Origin: Paenibacillus rhizovicinus
Lineage (GTDB): Bacteria > Bacillota > Bacilli > Paenibacillales > Paenibacillaceae
Assembly (NCBI RefSeq): GCF_010365285.1
Contig: NZ_CP048286.1
Coordinates: forward strand, 6,250,001 to 6,314,000
DNA: 64,000 nt
Direction of reading: 5' to 3'
Position numbers and translations under genes: made by a program. Positions within the stretch are counted from its first letter, which is position 1, and each line of letters begins with the position of its first letter. The notes below the pieces were generated by a model that did not search any database, was not told the DNA's origin, and saw only the letters and a program-made list of their open reading frames with translations. Positions 1 to 8,290 of this stretch are shown one piece after another.

Positions 1-837
1 GGCGATTTCGCTGATATAACGCGCCGTCTTCGTGAGCGAGTGCAATTGATCGTCGCTGATGCAGCGATAATCCATTTTGAGCTGCAAATTCGGGATGATC
101 GAGCATAGATTCGCGTTGCCGCAGCGTTCGCCGTATCCGTTGATCGTGCCTTGGATTTGGCGTGCGCCGGCTTGTACGGCTGCAAGCGTGTTGGCTACCG
201 CGAGCTCGCAATCGTTATGCGTATGTATCCCGATAGGCGAGCTCAGCTCGGAGGAGATGCGAGACACGATCGTATGGATCTCCGTAGGGAGCGTGCCGCC
301 GTTCGTGTCGCATAGGACGATCCAATCGGCGCCGGCATCTTGCGCTTTACGCAGCACGGCTAGCGCGTACTCCGGATTATGCTTGTACCCGTCGAAGAAA
401 TGCTCGGCATCGAAGATCGCTTCGACGCCTTTGCGCTTCAAGAAGGCGAAGGAATCGTAGATCATGGACAGATTTTCTTCAAGCGTCGTCTGCAAGGCCG
501 TATGCACGTGGAAGTCCCACGATTTGCCGACAAGCGTTGCTGCAGGAACGCCGGATTCCACGATGCGCAGCAGGCTGCTGTCCTGATCGGCGATGCTGTT
601 CTTCCGCCGCGTGCTGCCGAAAGCGGTCAGCTTCGCGTTCAGTTTCATTCCTTTAACGCGCTGGAAAAACTCGATGTCTTTGCTGTTGCTGCCAGGATTT
701 CCGCCTTCAATATAATGAACGCCTAGCAAATCAAGCTTCTGGGCGATTTTGACTTTGTCCTCTGCGGAAAGACTGATGCCTTCTCCCTGCGTGCCGTCTC
801 GAAGCGTTGTGTCGAAGATGGAGATTGTGTTTCCCAT
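1..837 (-). CDS. cimA: Citramalate synthase (2-isopropylmalate synthase family), N-terminal part
   Basis: The reading frame is open from an ATG at 837 to the left window edge, giving 279 codons of a family that is usually about 530 residues, so only the N-terminal half is present. The start MGNTISIFDTTLRDGTQGEG carries the FDTTLRDGxQ signature of HMGL-like aldol enzymes, and HTHNDCELA is the metal-binding HxH segment followed by the GTINGYGERCGN loop. The family condenses pyruvate with acetyl-CoA to (R)-citramalate, an entry to isoleucine. A purine-rich ribosome site (AAGGAAGGGGG) sits about 11 bases before the ATG. Homocitrate or isopropylmalate synthase is the alternative; the early G-E-G after DGTQ fits CimA better. 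The C-terminal regulatory domain cannot be seen. Confidence 0.85.
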   Translation of the reverse strand, partial: MGNTISIFDTTLRDGTQGEGISLSAEDKVKIAQKLDLLGVHYIEGGNPGSNSKDIEFFQRVKGMKLNAKLTAFGSTRRKNSIADQDSSLLRIVESGVPAATLVGKSWDFHVHTALQTTLEENLSMIYDSFAFLKRKGVEAIFDAEHFFDGYKHNPEYALAVLRKAQDAGADWIVLCDTNGGTLPTEIHTIVSRISSELSSPIGIHTHNDCELAVANTLAAVQAGARQIQGTINGYGERCGNANLCSIIPNLQLKMDYRCISDDQLHSLTKTARYISEIA

Positions 838-892
838 GAATGCAAAAGCCCCCTTCCTTAGAACCATTTTAACCTTCTAGTCATAATATTTT

Positions 893-921
893 ATTATACC
901 ATTAGAAGAGCGGGGCGTAAA
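893..921 (-). promoter_or_regulatory. Sigma-A promoter for citramalate synthase gene
   Basis: On the minus strand TTTACG (916-921) and a perfect TATAAT (893-898) are separated by exactly 17 bases. The -10 lies about 55 bases before the ATG at 837, with no obvious T-box or other leader structure in between. Start of transcription is inferred. Confidence 0.6.
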
Positions 922-1029
922 TGTTGGATGCGAGTGCCCGCAAGGGAAAGTTGACTCGCCAGGCATCCGGTTGGTATGCTTGAAATACGATCATAAGTTC
1001 GGTGTTTCGAAGGAAGGATGTTGGCTGCG

Positions 1030-2316
1030 ATGACGAAGGAGCGGGAAACGGTACCTCCCAAAAGCCGTGTCATCCTTCACTTGGACATGAATGCCTTTTA
1101 TTGTTCGGTACACGAGGCAGAAGAACCTCATTTATACAAAGATAAGCCGACGGCAGTCGCAGGAAGCGTCGAGCAGCGGAGAGGCATTATCGTGACGTCT
1201 TCGTACGCCGCGCGGGCGCAGGGCATCAAGACAGGGATGACGGTGCGGGAAGGACTCCGGCGCTGTCCGGATTTGATGCTCATTCGTCCCGATTTCAACT
1301 TATACCGCTTGTATTCCAGGGGCTTCATGTCGATTGCCAGCCAATACACGCCGCTCATCGAAGCCGTATCGATCGATGAGTGCTACTTGGACATCACGGG
1401 CTCGTCCGCATTCGGCGAACCGCTCCAAATCGCGCATGCCATTCAAGAGCGGATCCGAACGGAGTGGAACTTGCCCTGTTCCATCGGCATCGCCCCGAAT
1501 AAGTTACTGGCGAAGATGGCCTCCGACATGCAAAAGCCCAACGGATTCACGGTGCTGCGCATTCGCGACGTGCCGGAGCTGCTCTGGCCGAAACCGTGCG
1601 ATATGCTGTTCGGCATCGGGCGCAAAACGGCCGACAAGCTGACGAAGCTCAACATCCGGACGATCGGCCAGCTTGCGGCTGCCGACGAGGCTACGCTAGT
1701 GAAGCATTTCGGCGTCGTCGGCTCGTGGATGAAGGCGGCTTCGCACGGCTACGATTACGCGCCCGTCAATGCGGAACGGGGCCGCAACAAGTCGATCGGA
1801 CATACGACGACGCTGCCCAAGGACGTGACCGACCGGGAAGAAGCGCACCGAATCCTGCTCAATTTGGCCGATCAGACGGGCAGGCGGATGAGACATCAGA
1901 AGATGGTGGCCACGACGATTCAGATCGTCATCCGGAGACCGGATATGAGTACCATCAATCGTTCCATTACAATAGAAGCGCCTACGGATTCCGCGGCCGA
2001 TATTCATAGAGAAGCCTGCAAGCTGTTCGATAAACATTGGAAGAAAGGCGAGCCCGTCCGGTTGCTGGGCATCACGCTCCAGAACCTGTCGCTGCAGTCT
2101 GAAACCGCGGTCCAGCTGGATTTATTCAATTATAGCGAACAGCCGAAGAAAGAGGCGCTGACGAAGGCGATGGATAGGTTGAGAGACAAATTCGGAGAGG
2201 ATGCGGTGCTTACGGCGGGCATGCTCGGGGACGATCCGTCGGCGCTAATACGCAATAAACGAATTCGCGGGACATCCTTGCAAAGGGACGAGCATATGTT
2301 ATATAGTGATGAGTGA
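1030..2316 (+). CDS. dinB: DNA polymerase IV (Y-family translesion polymerase)
   Basis: A full-length Y-family polymerase of 428 residues from ATG 1030. HLDMNAFYCSVHEAE holds the first catalytic aspartate and the steric-gate region, and SIDECYLDIT holds the catalytic Asp-Glu pair. The little-finger domain follows, and near the C terminus QLDLF is a good sliding-clamp binding peptide. It copies damaged templates and extends mismatched ends during repair or stress. The start is ambiguous: ATG 1018 directly abuts the ribosome site AAGGAAGG (1010-1017), TTG 1021 is 3 bases from it, and ATG 1030 is 12 bases away; I prefer 1030. The SIDECYLD variant is closer to the Paenibacillus DinB type than to B. 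subtilis YqjH, from memory. No LexA box was recognised. Confidence 0.92.
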   Translation: MTKERETVPPKSRVILHLDMNAFYCSVHEAEEPHLYKDKPTAVAGSVEQRRGIIVTSSYAARAQGIKTGMTVREGLRRCPDLMLIRPDFNLYRLYSRGFMSIASQYTPLIEAVSIDECYLDITGSSAFGEPLQIAHAIQERIRTEWNLPCSIGIAPNKLLAKMASDMQKPNGFTVLRIRDVPELLWPKPCDMLFGIGRKTADKLTKLNIRTIGQLAAADEATLVKHFGVVGSWMKAASHGYDYAPVNAERGRNKSIGHTTTLPKDVTDREEAHRILLNLADQTGRRMRHQKMVATTIQIVIRRPDMSTINRSITIEAPTDSAADIHREACKLFDKHWKKGEPVRLLGITLQNLSLQSETAVQLDLFNYSEQPKKEALTKAMDRLRDKFGEDAVLTAGMLGDDPSALIRNKRIRGTSLQRDEHMLYSDE

Positions 2317-2345
2317 GGGTTGATCGCTTTAATGTAGGACATAAT

Positions 2346-2364
2346 GTAAGTTTTGCTAACTTAC
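2346..2364 (+). promoter_or_regulatory. Inverted repeat just upstream of ferredoxin gene
   Basis: GTAAGTT, a 5-base loop TTGCT, and AACTTAC form a perfect 7-bp dyad 22 bases before the ferredoxin ATG. No T-run follows, so it is not a simple terminator for dinB. It could be a protein-binding site or a 5' stabilising hairpin in the ferredoxin mRNA; function is inference. Confidence 0.4.
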
Positions 2365-2373
2365 CACTAATAG

Positions 2374-2622
<249 letters not shown>

Positions 2623-2643
2623 AATCGCATAAACGCGAACCCG

Positions 2644-2683
2644 AAATCCCATTTCCTGTTTCGACAGGGGATGGGATTTTTCT
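2644..2683 (+). terminator. Rho-independent terminator of fer
   Basis: A 15-bp stem (2644-2658 with 2665-2679, pairing through two G-U steps) with loop TTTCGA is followed by TTTTTCTTG. The AAA at the left foot also gives a T-run for the opposite strand. Confidence 0.85.
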
Positions 2684-2790
2684 TGTTTATTCGACATTAT
2701 GTTATTGCCAATGCTTGTAAACGTAAACTAGAATGATAGAGAGTTTACAGCCTTTTTCTGGCAGCGCGAATAAGAGAATCGGGGGCATGT

Positions 2791-4692
2791 ATGCGAAGAC
2801 GCAAATGGATCGTTACGGCATTTGCCGGCGTGTTGATCGGTCTCTTCTGGTCATTCTTGAGCCAGTTGGGAACAGGGGGGACGCTGAATCAACTGGAGTC
2901 GGTGCTTCAGGATAAGGTAACGAAGCAATCGGATGCGGAACGGGCGCCGAACGTGAACATCAAGCTGATCAAGATCGATCAGGCTTCCCTCGACGGACTG
3001 GGGCAATTTCCATGGGACCGCGGCCTCTATGCGCAATTGATCGGCATGCTTGGCGATGCGGGCGCGAAAGCGGTTGCGCTGGACGTCGTGCTCGCAGAGC
3101 CCGGAAGCGATCCGGGAAGCGACGCCTTGATGGCGGAGACGATGAAGAAGTATCCGAACGTTATTCTTCCCGTCGTTTTCAATTTCAAGGCGAAACAGGA
3201 CAATGCCGGCGAACTTAAGACAGAGTCCGTTTCTTACCCGGCCGGCACCATCGGCGCGGGCCCCGGACAAATCGGCCATATCAATGTGTTGCAGGACAAC
3301 GATGGAACGGTCCGTAAGCTGACCGTCGGCTTGAAAGACAACGACGGCGCAATGATTCCGGCATTCAGCGTGAAGCTGGCGAACTATTTGCTCGATGCGT
3401 CTCATCAAATTGCATGGAACGCGGATAAGAACGGCTGGTATCGGGGAGACAAACGGCTTCCGGTCGATGCGCGGAATCAACTCGGAACGCAGTTTTACAC
3501 CGAACCGAGAGAAGAGATGAGCGCGGATACGGGCTACGATTCTCAAAGCTTCATCGATGTCTTAACGGGGAACGTGCCTGCCGACTATTATCAAGGCGAT
3601 GTCGTGCTCATCGGACCGTTCGCGCCGGGCTTGCAGGACGAGTACTTAACGCCGCTTAGTCCGACGCTCAAAATGTACGGGGTGGAAATCCATGCCAACA
3701 TGATTCAGTCTCTCGTGGCGGGCAAGTTTTTCACGGAATCCGGCCCGTCCGTCAATTACGGGCTGATCGCGCTGTTAACGCTGCTCTCGCTTCTCGTCTT
3801 CAGCCGGGTGACCGGCTACAAGTCGTTTATCGCCTACGCCGCGCTAGCGGCTGCGTACACCGTGACCTGGATCGAGCTTTATCAGCTCAAGTCCGTCATG
3901 ATCATGTTTACGTATCCGTTCTTGGCGATGACGACGGTATTGATCTGGTCGGTCGTTCAGCATTATGTCACGGAGCGCAGGGAACGGGGAAGGGTCACGA
4001 ATATTTTCGGACGATTCGTCCCGCGAACGGTCGTGGACGAAATGCTCGCCTCCGGCGAAGAAGTCAAGGTCGGGGGACAACGAAGGGATATCAGCGTGGT
4101 GTTCGTCGACATCCGGGGCTTTACCCCGATGTCCGAGAGATTGGAGCCGGAGCAGGTCATTCAGGTGTTGAACGAATACCTGGATATTTGTACGAAAGCG
4201 GTGTTCAAATATAACGGGACGCTGGACAAGTTCATCGGCGACGGCGTCATGGCCATCTTCGGAGCGCCGATCTCGCAGCCGAATCATCCTGAGCTTGCCG
4301 TTCTGGCAGCATTGGAAATGAAGCGGCAATCGGCGGAACTGGAGGAGCGCTGCCTAAGGGAAATCGGCGTTCCGGTCCGGTTCGGCGTCGGCATCAACAG
4401 CGGACCTGCCGTCGTCGGCAATATCGGCTCGCAGATGCTGCGGCTGGACTATACGGCCATCGGTGATACGGTCAATTTGGCGGCCCGCTTGGAATCGAAT
4501 GCTAGACCGGGTCAGATTCTGATCAGCGAAGAGACGTTGAACCGCGTTTCCGGGCAGTTCGAGACGGCATTCATAGGAGACATCAAGGTCAAAGGAAAAG
4601 AGAGGCCCGTGCCGGTAACGGAAGTCCATGGGCAGGCGGAACCGACATCATCCAGTGGGATTAGGGAACTTGAGGGGAGAGAAGGAGCATGA
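2791..4692 (+). CDS. CHASE2-domain membrane adenylate cyclase
   Basis: A 633-residue class III cyclase. Residues about 7-26 are an N-terminal membrane anchor, 40-300 an extracellular CHASE2 sensor domain, 320-390 three closely spaced membrane helices, and about 430-600 the catalytic domain facing the cytoplasm. In the catalytic part FVDIRGFT and IGDGVMAIFG give the two metal-binding aspartates, the Lys of LDKFIGDG and the Asp of AIGDTVNLAARLE match ATP rather than GTP selectivity, and the Asn/Arg of NLAARLE are the transition-state residues, so it should be active as a homodimer making cAMP. The ribosome site is a weak GGGGG. It overlaps the next gene by ATGA, so cyclase and FecR protein are translationally coupled. 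The ligand sensed by CHASE2 is unknown. Confidence 0.92.
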   Translation: MRRRKWIVTAFAGVLIGLFWSFLSQLGTGGTLNQLESVLQDKVTKQSDAERAPNVNIKLIKIDQASLDGLGQFPWDRGLYAQLIGMLGDAGAKAVALDVVLAEPGSDPGSDALMAETMKKYPNVILPVVFNFKAKQDNAGELKTESVSYPAGTIGAGPGQIGHINVLQDNDGTVRKLTVGLKDNDGAMIPAFSVKLANYLLDASHQIAWNADKNGWYRGDKRLPVDARNQLGTQFYTEPREEMSADTGYDSQSFIDVLTGNVPADYYQGDVVLIGPFAPGLQDEYLTPLSPTLKMYGVEIHANMIQSLVAGKFFTESGPSVNYGLIALLTLLSLLVFSRVTGYKSFIAYAALAAAYTVTWIELYQLKSVMIMFTYPFLAMTTVLIWSVVQHYVTERRERGRVTNIFGRFVPRTVVDEMLASGEEVKVGGQRRDISVVFVDIRGFTPMSERLEPEQVIQVLNEYLDICTKAVFKYNGTLDKFIGDGVMAIFGAPISQPNHPELAVLAALEMKRQSAELEERCLREIGVPVRFGVGINSGPAVVGNIGSQMLRLDYTAIGDTVNLAARLESNARPGQILISEETLNRVSGQFETAFIGDIKVKGKERPVPVTEVHGQAEPTSSSGIRELEGREGA

Positions 4693-6563
4693 GGAATAGC
4701 AGTTTCCGCACGGTGATCGCGGTCATATGCTTCCTGCTTGTCATTGGGCCCGCGTCGTTGTTCGCTGGCAAGCATGCATCCGCGCAGATCATGCGTGTCG
4801 CGATCGTGCAGTCGTTGAAGGGCAGCGTGACCGTCATGAAGTCGGGAGGAGCGAAGCCGTTCAAAGCATTCAAGAATATGAGCTTGAACGAGGGGGATCA
4901 GATCACGACGGGCAAAGACGGCGGAGCGGTGCTGGAGCTGGCGAGCGCGAATGCGGATAAGGATACCGTGACCATTGCGGCCAATTCCGTCGTTGATTTC
5001 TCGAAGTTGAAAGACAGCGGCGGCACCAAGACGAAAATAAGCATCTGGGCCGGCTCGTTGTGGGTCAAAGTCAAATCGGTATCGAACGCGAGCGATCAGT
5101 TCGAGGTCGAAACGCCGACGTCCATCATGGGGGTCCGCGGCACGCAGTTTTACGTCGGCGTCGATCCGGTTACCGGGCTGACGCAGCTGTTCCTTGCCGC
5201 CGGAGTCGTCGAATCGCGGACGAACGACAATCGTCTGGATGAGTCGACCGATGCCGCGATCGATAGAACGCAAGTCATCTATTCCGCGCAGCAGCTGGCC
5301 GAGTATATGGATGCGGACGGCATTCATACCCAGTCGTCGATCATTGACTTGAGCAGCTTCGTGTCGAATGCTTCGCCGGATATCATCAGGGTGATCTTGT
5401 CCAGCGCGCAATCGATCAATGAAGAGAATTCGCGGATGATGGAGCAGGCGAAGGAGTCGCTCGGAACGGGGACCGGCAATGGCGGCTTCGGGGGCCAAAC
5501 GTTATCCCAAGCGGAGTTGGAGCGCCTTCAGCAGAATCTGAACAACCTGGTTTCGTTGATCGCCCAAGAAGCGCTGTCCCAGCACAAAATCGATACATCC
5601 GTTATTGATAAAATCAATGAAGCGGCCGGCGGCAAGCTGATTGATCTTTCGATCGCGAAGCAGCTCGATTTGACGGCCGAGGAAAGAAAGAAGCAGGAGC
5701 TGCTCGAGAAGCTTCTGAAAGAAAAAGAAGAGCAGGCGGCGCGCGAGAAAGCAGCCAAAGATGCGCTCCTCCAAAAAACGAATGCCGCTTTGCTGGCAAA
5801 GCAGAAAGCGGAAGAACTGCGCAAGCAGAACGAGCAAAGGGAAAAGGAGCTGCAGAACGCGGCTGAGCTTGCATACGCTCAAGGCCTTTCGGATGCGGAG
5901 CTGCAGGCTTTTAATCAGAACCGGATCAACAACGGACTGCCGCCGATTACCCCTGGCAAAAGTTCCTCCAATAGCACTGGCGGGAGTACCGGAACGACTG
6001 CGCCCCAAAGCACTGCGAAGGCTAGCTTGAAATTCAGCGATTCCGCGTTGGAGACTTCGCCGCTTCAAGCCGGGGGGCCGCTCGAATTGAATGTCGTATT
6101 CAGCGGATTCGCCGCAGCGCAGCCGATTCTCGGCTATCAAATCGAAGTTGAATATGACAGTCGGCTGGCATCCTTCGACGAGTATAGGTTCTCCTATCCG
6201 GAAACCGCGCTTCAATATCGGGCGGGAGCGCCTGGATTTAAAGTCAAGCCGGAGCGTACCTATGTCACCGAAGAGAACAGCGTGGATGATTACCGGATCA
6301 TCAATGGAACAACGACGTCCAGGCTGATCTACTCGGTCGCGAAGTTCAGCGGGGATGCCTCGATCGTCAGCGACGGAACCGTCATGGTCAAGCTTCCGTT
6401 CCTGGTGTATCCGTCGAGCGGAACCCAGGCGCCGCGGGCCGAAGATTTGATCTCGGTGCCGTTCCATATCCGTTCCATTGCGGCGATAGGCGCGAACGGC
6501 GATTCAATCGGCATCGCTGCAGGGCCGGATTTAACCGTTCGCGTGCAGCCGATGACTACTTAA
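4689..6563 (+). CDS. Secreted FecR-domain protein with coiled coil and cohesin-like C terminus
   Basis: This 624-residue protein begins with a signal peptide (residues 1-33, cleavage probably after ASA). A FecR domain follows (about 37-160), recognisable from GSVTVMKSGG, LNEGDQITTG and TSIMGVRGTQFYV. Residues about 328-398 form a strongly charged coiled coil rich in K/E/A, then a Ser/Thr/Gly linker, and residues about 446-615 are a beta-rich cohesin-type module (LKFSDSALE, GYQIEVEYD, MVKLPFLVYPS). FecR domains usually sense or scaffold at the envelope with sigma factor systems, but no sigma factor is present here. The 4-base ATGA overlap with the CHASE2 cyclase suggests a shared extracytoplasmic task. 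Function is otherwise unknown. Confidence 0.85.
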   Translation: MRNSSFRTVIAVICFLLVIGPASLFAGKHASAQIMRVAIVQSLKGSVTVMKSGGAKPFKAFKNMSLNEGDQITTGKDGGAVLELASANADKDTVTIAANSVVDFSKLKDSGGTKTKISIWAGSLWVKVKSVSNASDQFEVETPTSIMGVRGTQFYVGVDPVTGLTQLFLAAGVVESRTNDNRLDESTDAAIDRTQVIYSAQQLAEYMDADGIHTQSSIIDLSSFVSNASPDIIRVILSSAQSINEENSRMMEQAKESLGTGTGNGGFGGQTLSQAELERLQQNLNNLVSLIAQEALSQHKIDTSVIDKINEAAGGKLIDLSIAKQLDLTAEERKKQELLEKLLKEKEEQAAREKAAKDALLQKTNAALLAKQKAEELRKQNEQREKELQNAAELAYAQGLSDAELQAFNQNRINNGLPPITPGKSSSNSTGGSTGTTAPQSTAKASLKFSDSALETSPLQAGGPLELNVVFSGFAAAQPILGYQIEVEYDSRLASFDEYRFSYPETALQYRAGAPGFKVKPERTYVTEENSVDDYRIINGTTTSRLIYSVAKFSGDASIVSDGTVMVKLPFLVYPSSGTQAPRAEDLISVPFHIRSIAAIGANGDSIGIAAGPDLTVRVQPMTT

Positions 6564-6581
6564 CGAGAGGATAACCTTCCC

Positions 6582-8189
6582 ATGAGGCAAATTTCGAAAA
6601 TCACGGTTTCGGCCGCAGCAGCCGCAGTCTTGCTCGGTGCTGTGGTCAGCACGGGTTATGCCGCTGCGAACAACGAACGGAATTCCGTCGTAGCGCTGAA
6701 ACCGTTATACGAAGTACACACGATCGCAGGCTCGGGCGCTTACGGCTTGCTTAACGGTACGCCGGCCGAATCGGCTTTCCGGGGACCGACTTCGCTGCTG
6801 TACAGCGACGAGGGTAAAATGTTCCTGATCGCGGACACGAGCAACCAGCTGCTTCGACTGCTGCAGCCCGGCGAGGCGAGCACGGCGGCGGGCATGAATA
6901 TCGGCGACGACGATCTGAATGCGTCCCTAGGCAGTTTGATTGACGGCCCCGTCGATGAAGCAGTCTTCAACGGCCCGTCCGGGCTGGCGGAGGACGAGAC
7001 AGGCAATGTGTATGTCGCCGATTCCGGGAACAACGCGATTCGCAAAATCGATCAAGACGGCAACGTGACGACGATTGCCGGCGACGGCTTGATCGGCGAT
7101 ACCGACGGAGCGGGCACGAAGGCCGAATTCAATCGTCCGCTCGATATTGCGGTGTCCAAGTCGGGCGTCGTCTATGTCGCGGATACGCTCAATCACGCGA
7201 TCCGGCAAATCAAAGACGGCGTCGTAACGACGCTGAACGCGCATTCGTCCAGAATCGTTGAATACGTGCCGGGTTCGGTTGCCAAAGGCGGCGATTACGC
7301 GGATGGCCCGATCGCAAAAGCGAAATTCAATGAACCTAGCGGTCTTGCGCTGGATGACAAAGGAAATTTGTACGTCAGCGATTCGGGTAACGACATGATT
7401 CGTTACATCGATTTCGCGGCGGGTACCGTAACGACGGTCGCAGGAGGCAAGGCGGGAGCGGCCGTCGTATACGGTCCGAACGCTCCTTATGCAACGGGCG
7501 GCTTTGCGGATGGCGTTGCCGGAACGGCGAAGTTCCATGCGCCGCGCGGCTTGGATCTTTCTCCGGAAGGCGGCCTGCTCATCGCGGATTCGCTGAATCA
7601 TGTGATCCGCTATTTATTCCATGGCGTCGTGTCCACGATAGCGGGCACGCCGGGTGAAGAAGGACGCATGGACGGACTTGCCGCCAATGGCGCGCTGTTG
7701 AATAAGCCGACGGATGTCCGATGGCTCGGGGAAGGCACGATCGCGGTAGCGGACAGCGGAAGCAACACGATTCGTCTCGTCGCTCCTTACCATGCGCCTG
7801 CAGGACTCAAGACGGACGGAACCATTAATCTGTTGTATGGAACCCGTCTGCTGCAGAGCGACGCCAATCCGGTCATCAAGAATGGCGTCACCTATGCTCC
7901 GGCAAGAGTATTGGCGGAGCAACTCGGCTACGACGTGCGATATGCCGGGGGCCAAACGACGCTGCGTCTGGGAACGACGACTTACACGATGACGGCCGGA
8001 TCGTCGTCGGTCGTAAAGTCGGCACAGGGAGGAACGAAGCAAACCTTGAACGTCGGTGCGGCTCCGTTTAACGCTGCAGGCCGATTGTTCCTCCCGGTTC
8101 GTTTCTTCGCCGAAGAGCTTGGCCTGGACGTACAATGGCTGTCGGATATCCGTGCCGTGCTGCTGCGCGACAAGCGGTTCAGCGAGTAA
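6582..8189 (+). CDS. Secreted NHL-repeat protein with copper-amine-oxidase-N-like domain
   Basis: A 535-residue exported protein with a signal peptide (about 1-28). About five NHL repeats follow, each carrying variants of PSGLAEDETGNVYVADSGNN-type sequence and TTIAG, which would fold as a beta-propeller. From about residue 412 onward there is a stalk domain of the copper amine oxidase N-terminal type (YAPARVLAEQLGYDV, LFLPVRFFAEELGLDV), a non-catalytic module common on Paenibacillus surface proteins. The ribosome site GAGAGGA lies 10 bases before the ATG and only 18 bases separate it from the FecR gene, so it is the third gene of the cyclase operon. It is probably a cell-surface ligand or polymer binder. 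Partner and ligand are unknown. Confidence 0.85.
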   Translation: MRQISKITVSAAAAAVLLGAVVSTGYAAANNERNSVVALKPLYEVHTIAGSGAYGLLNGTPAESAFRGPTSLLYSDEGKMFLIADTSNQLLRLLQPGEASTAAGMNIGDDDLNASLGSLIDGPVDEAVFNGPSGLAEDETGNVYVADSGNNAIRKIDQDGNVTTIAGDGLIGDTDGAGTKAEFNRPLDIAVSKSGVVYVADTLNHAIRQIKDGVVTTLNAHSSRIVEYVPGSVAKGGDYADGPIAKAKFNEPSGLALDDKGNLYVSDSGNDMIRYIDFAAGTVTTVAGGKAGAAVVYGPNAPYATGGFADGVAGTAKFHAPRGLDLSPEGGLLIADSLNHVIRYLFHGVVSTIAGTPGEEGRMDGLAANGALLNKPTDVRWLGEGTIAVADSGSNTIRLVAPYHAPAGLKTDGTINLLYGTRLLQSDANPVIKNGVTYAPARVLAEQLGYDVRYAGGQTTLRLGTTTYTMTAGSSSVVKSAQGGTKQTLNVGAAPFNAAGRLFLPVRFFAEELGLDVQWLSDIRAVLLRDKRFSE

Positions 8190-8212
8190 AAAACGGAATA
8201 AATTTGTGAAAA

Positions 8213-8245
8213 AAGAGCCGTCCGGATATTATCCGGGCGGCTCTT
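8213..8245. terminator. Strong hairpin between NHL gene and L,D-transpeptidase gene
   Basis: A 15-bp near-perfect stem (8213-8227 with 8231-8245) has a 3-base loop. Its T-run is better on the minus strand (AAAAAA at 8209-8214 on plus) than on plus (CTTCT), so on the plus strand it may only be a partial terminator or an mRNA end stabiliser. Confidence 0.6.
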
Positions 8246-8290
8246 CTGCCGATATAGTACCTACCGGAGTCGGAAACAGGAGGTCGCCAG

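Noticed and set aside
1018..1029. ATG 1018 as the dinB start
   Set aside because: The ribosome site abuts this ATG with no spacing, so initiation downstream is more likely.
4512..5498. 328-codon minus-strand frame across the cyclase-FecR junction
   Set aside because: Antisense shadow of two well-supported overlapping genes; composition dominated by Arg, Asp and His.
8213..8245. Clear terminator separating the NHL gene from the L,D-transpeptidase gene
   Set aside because: The stem is strong but the plus-strand T-run is poor, so I list it as a hairpin with moderate confidence and do not claim a firm operon end.
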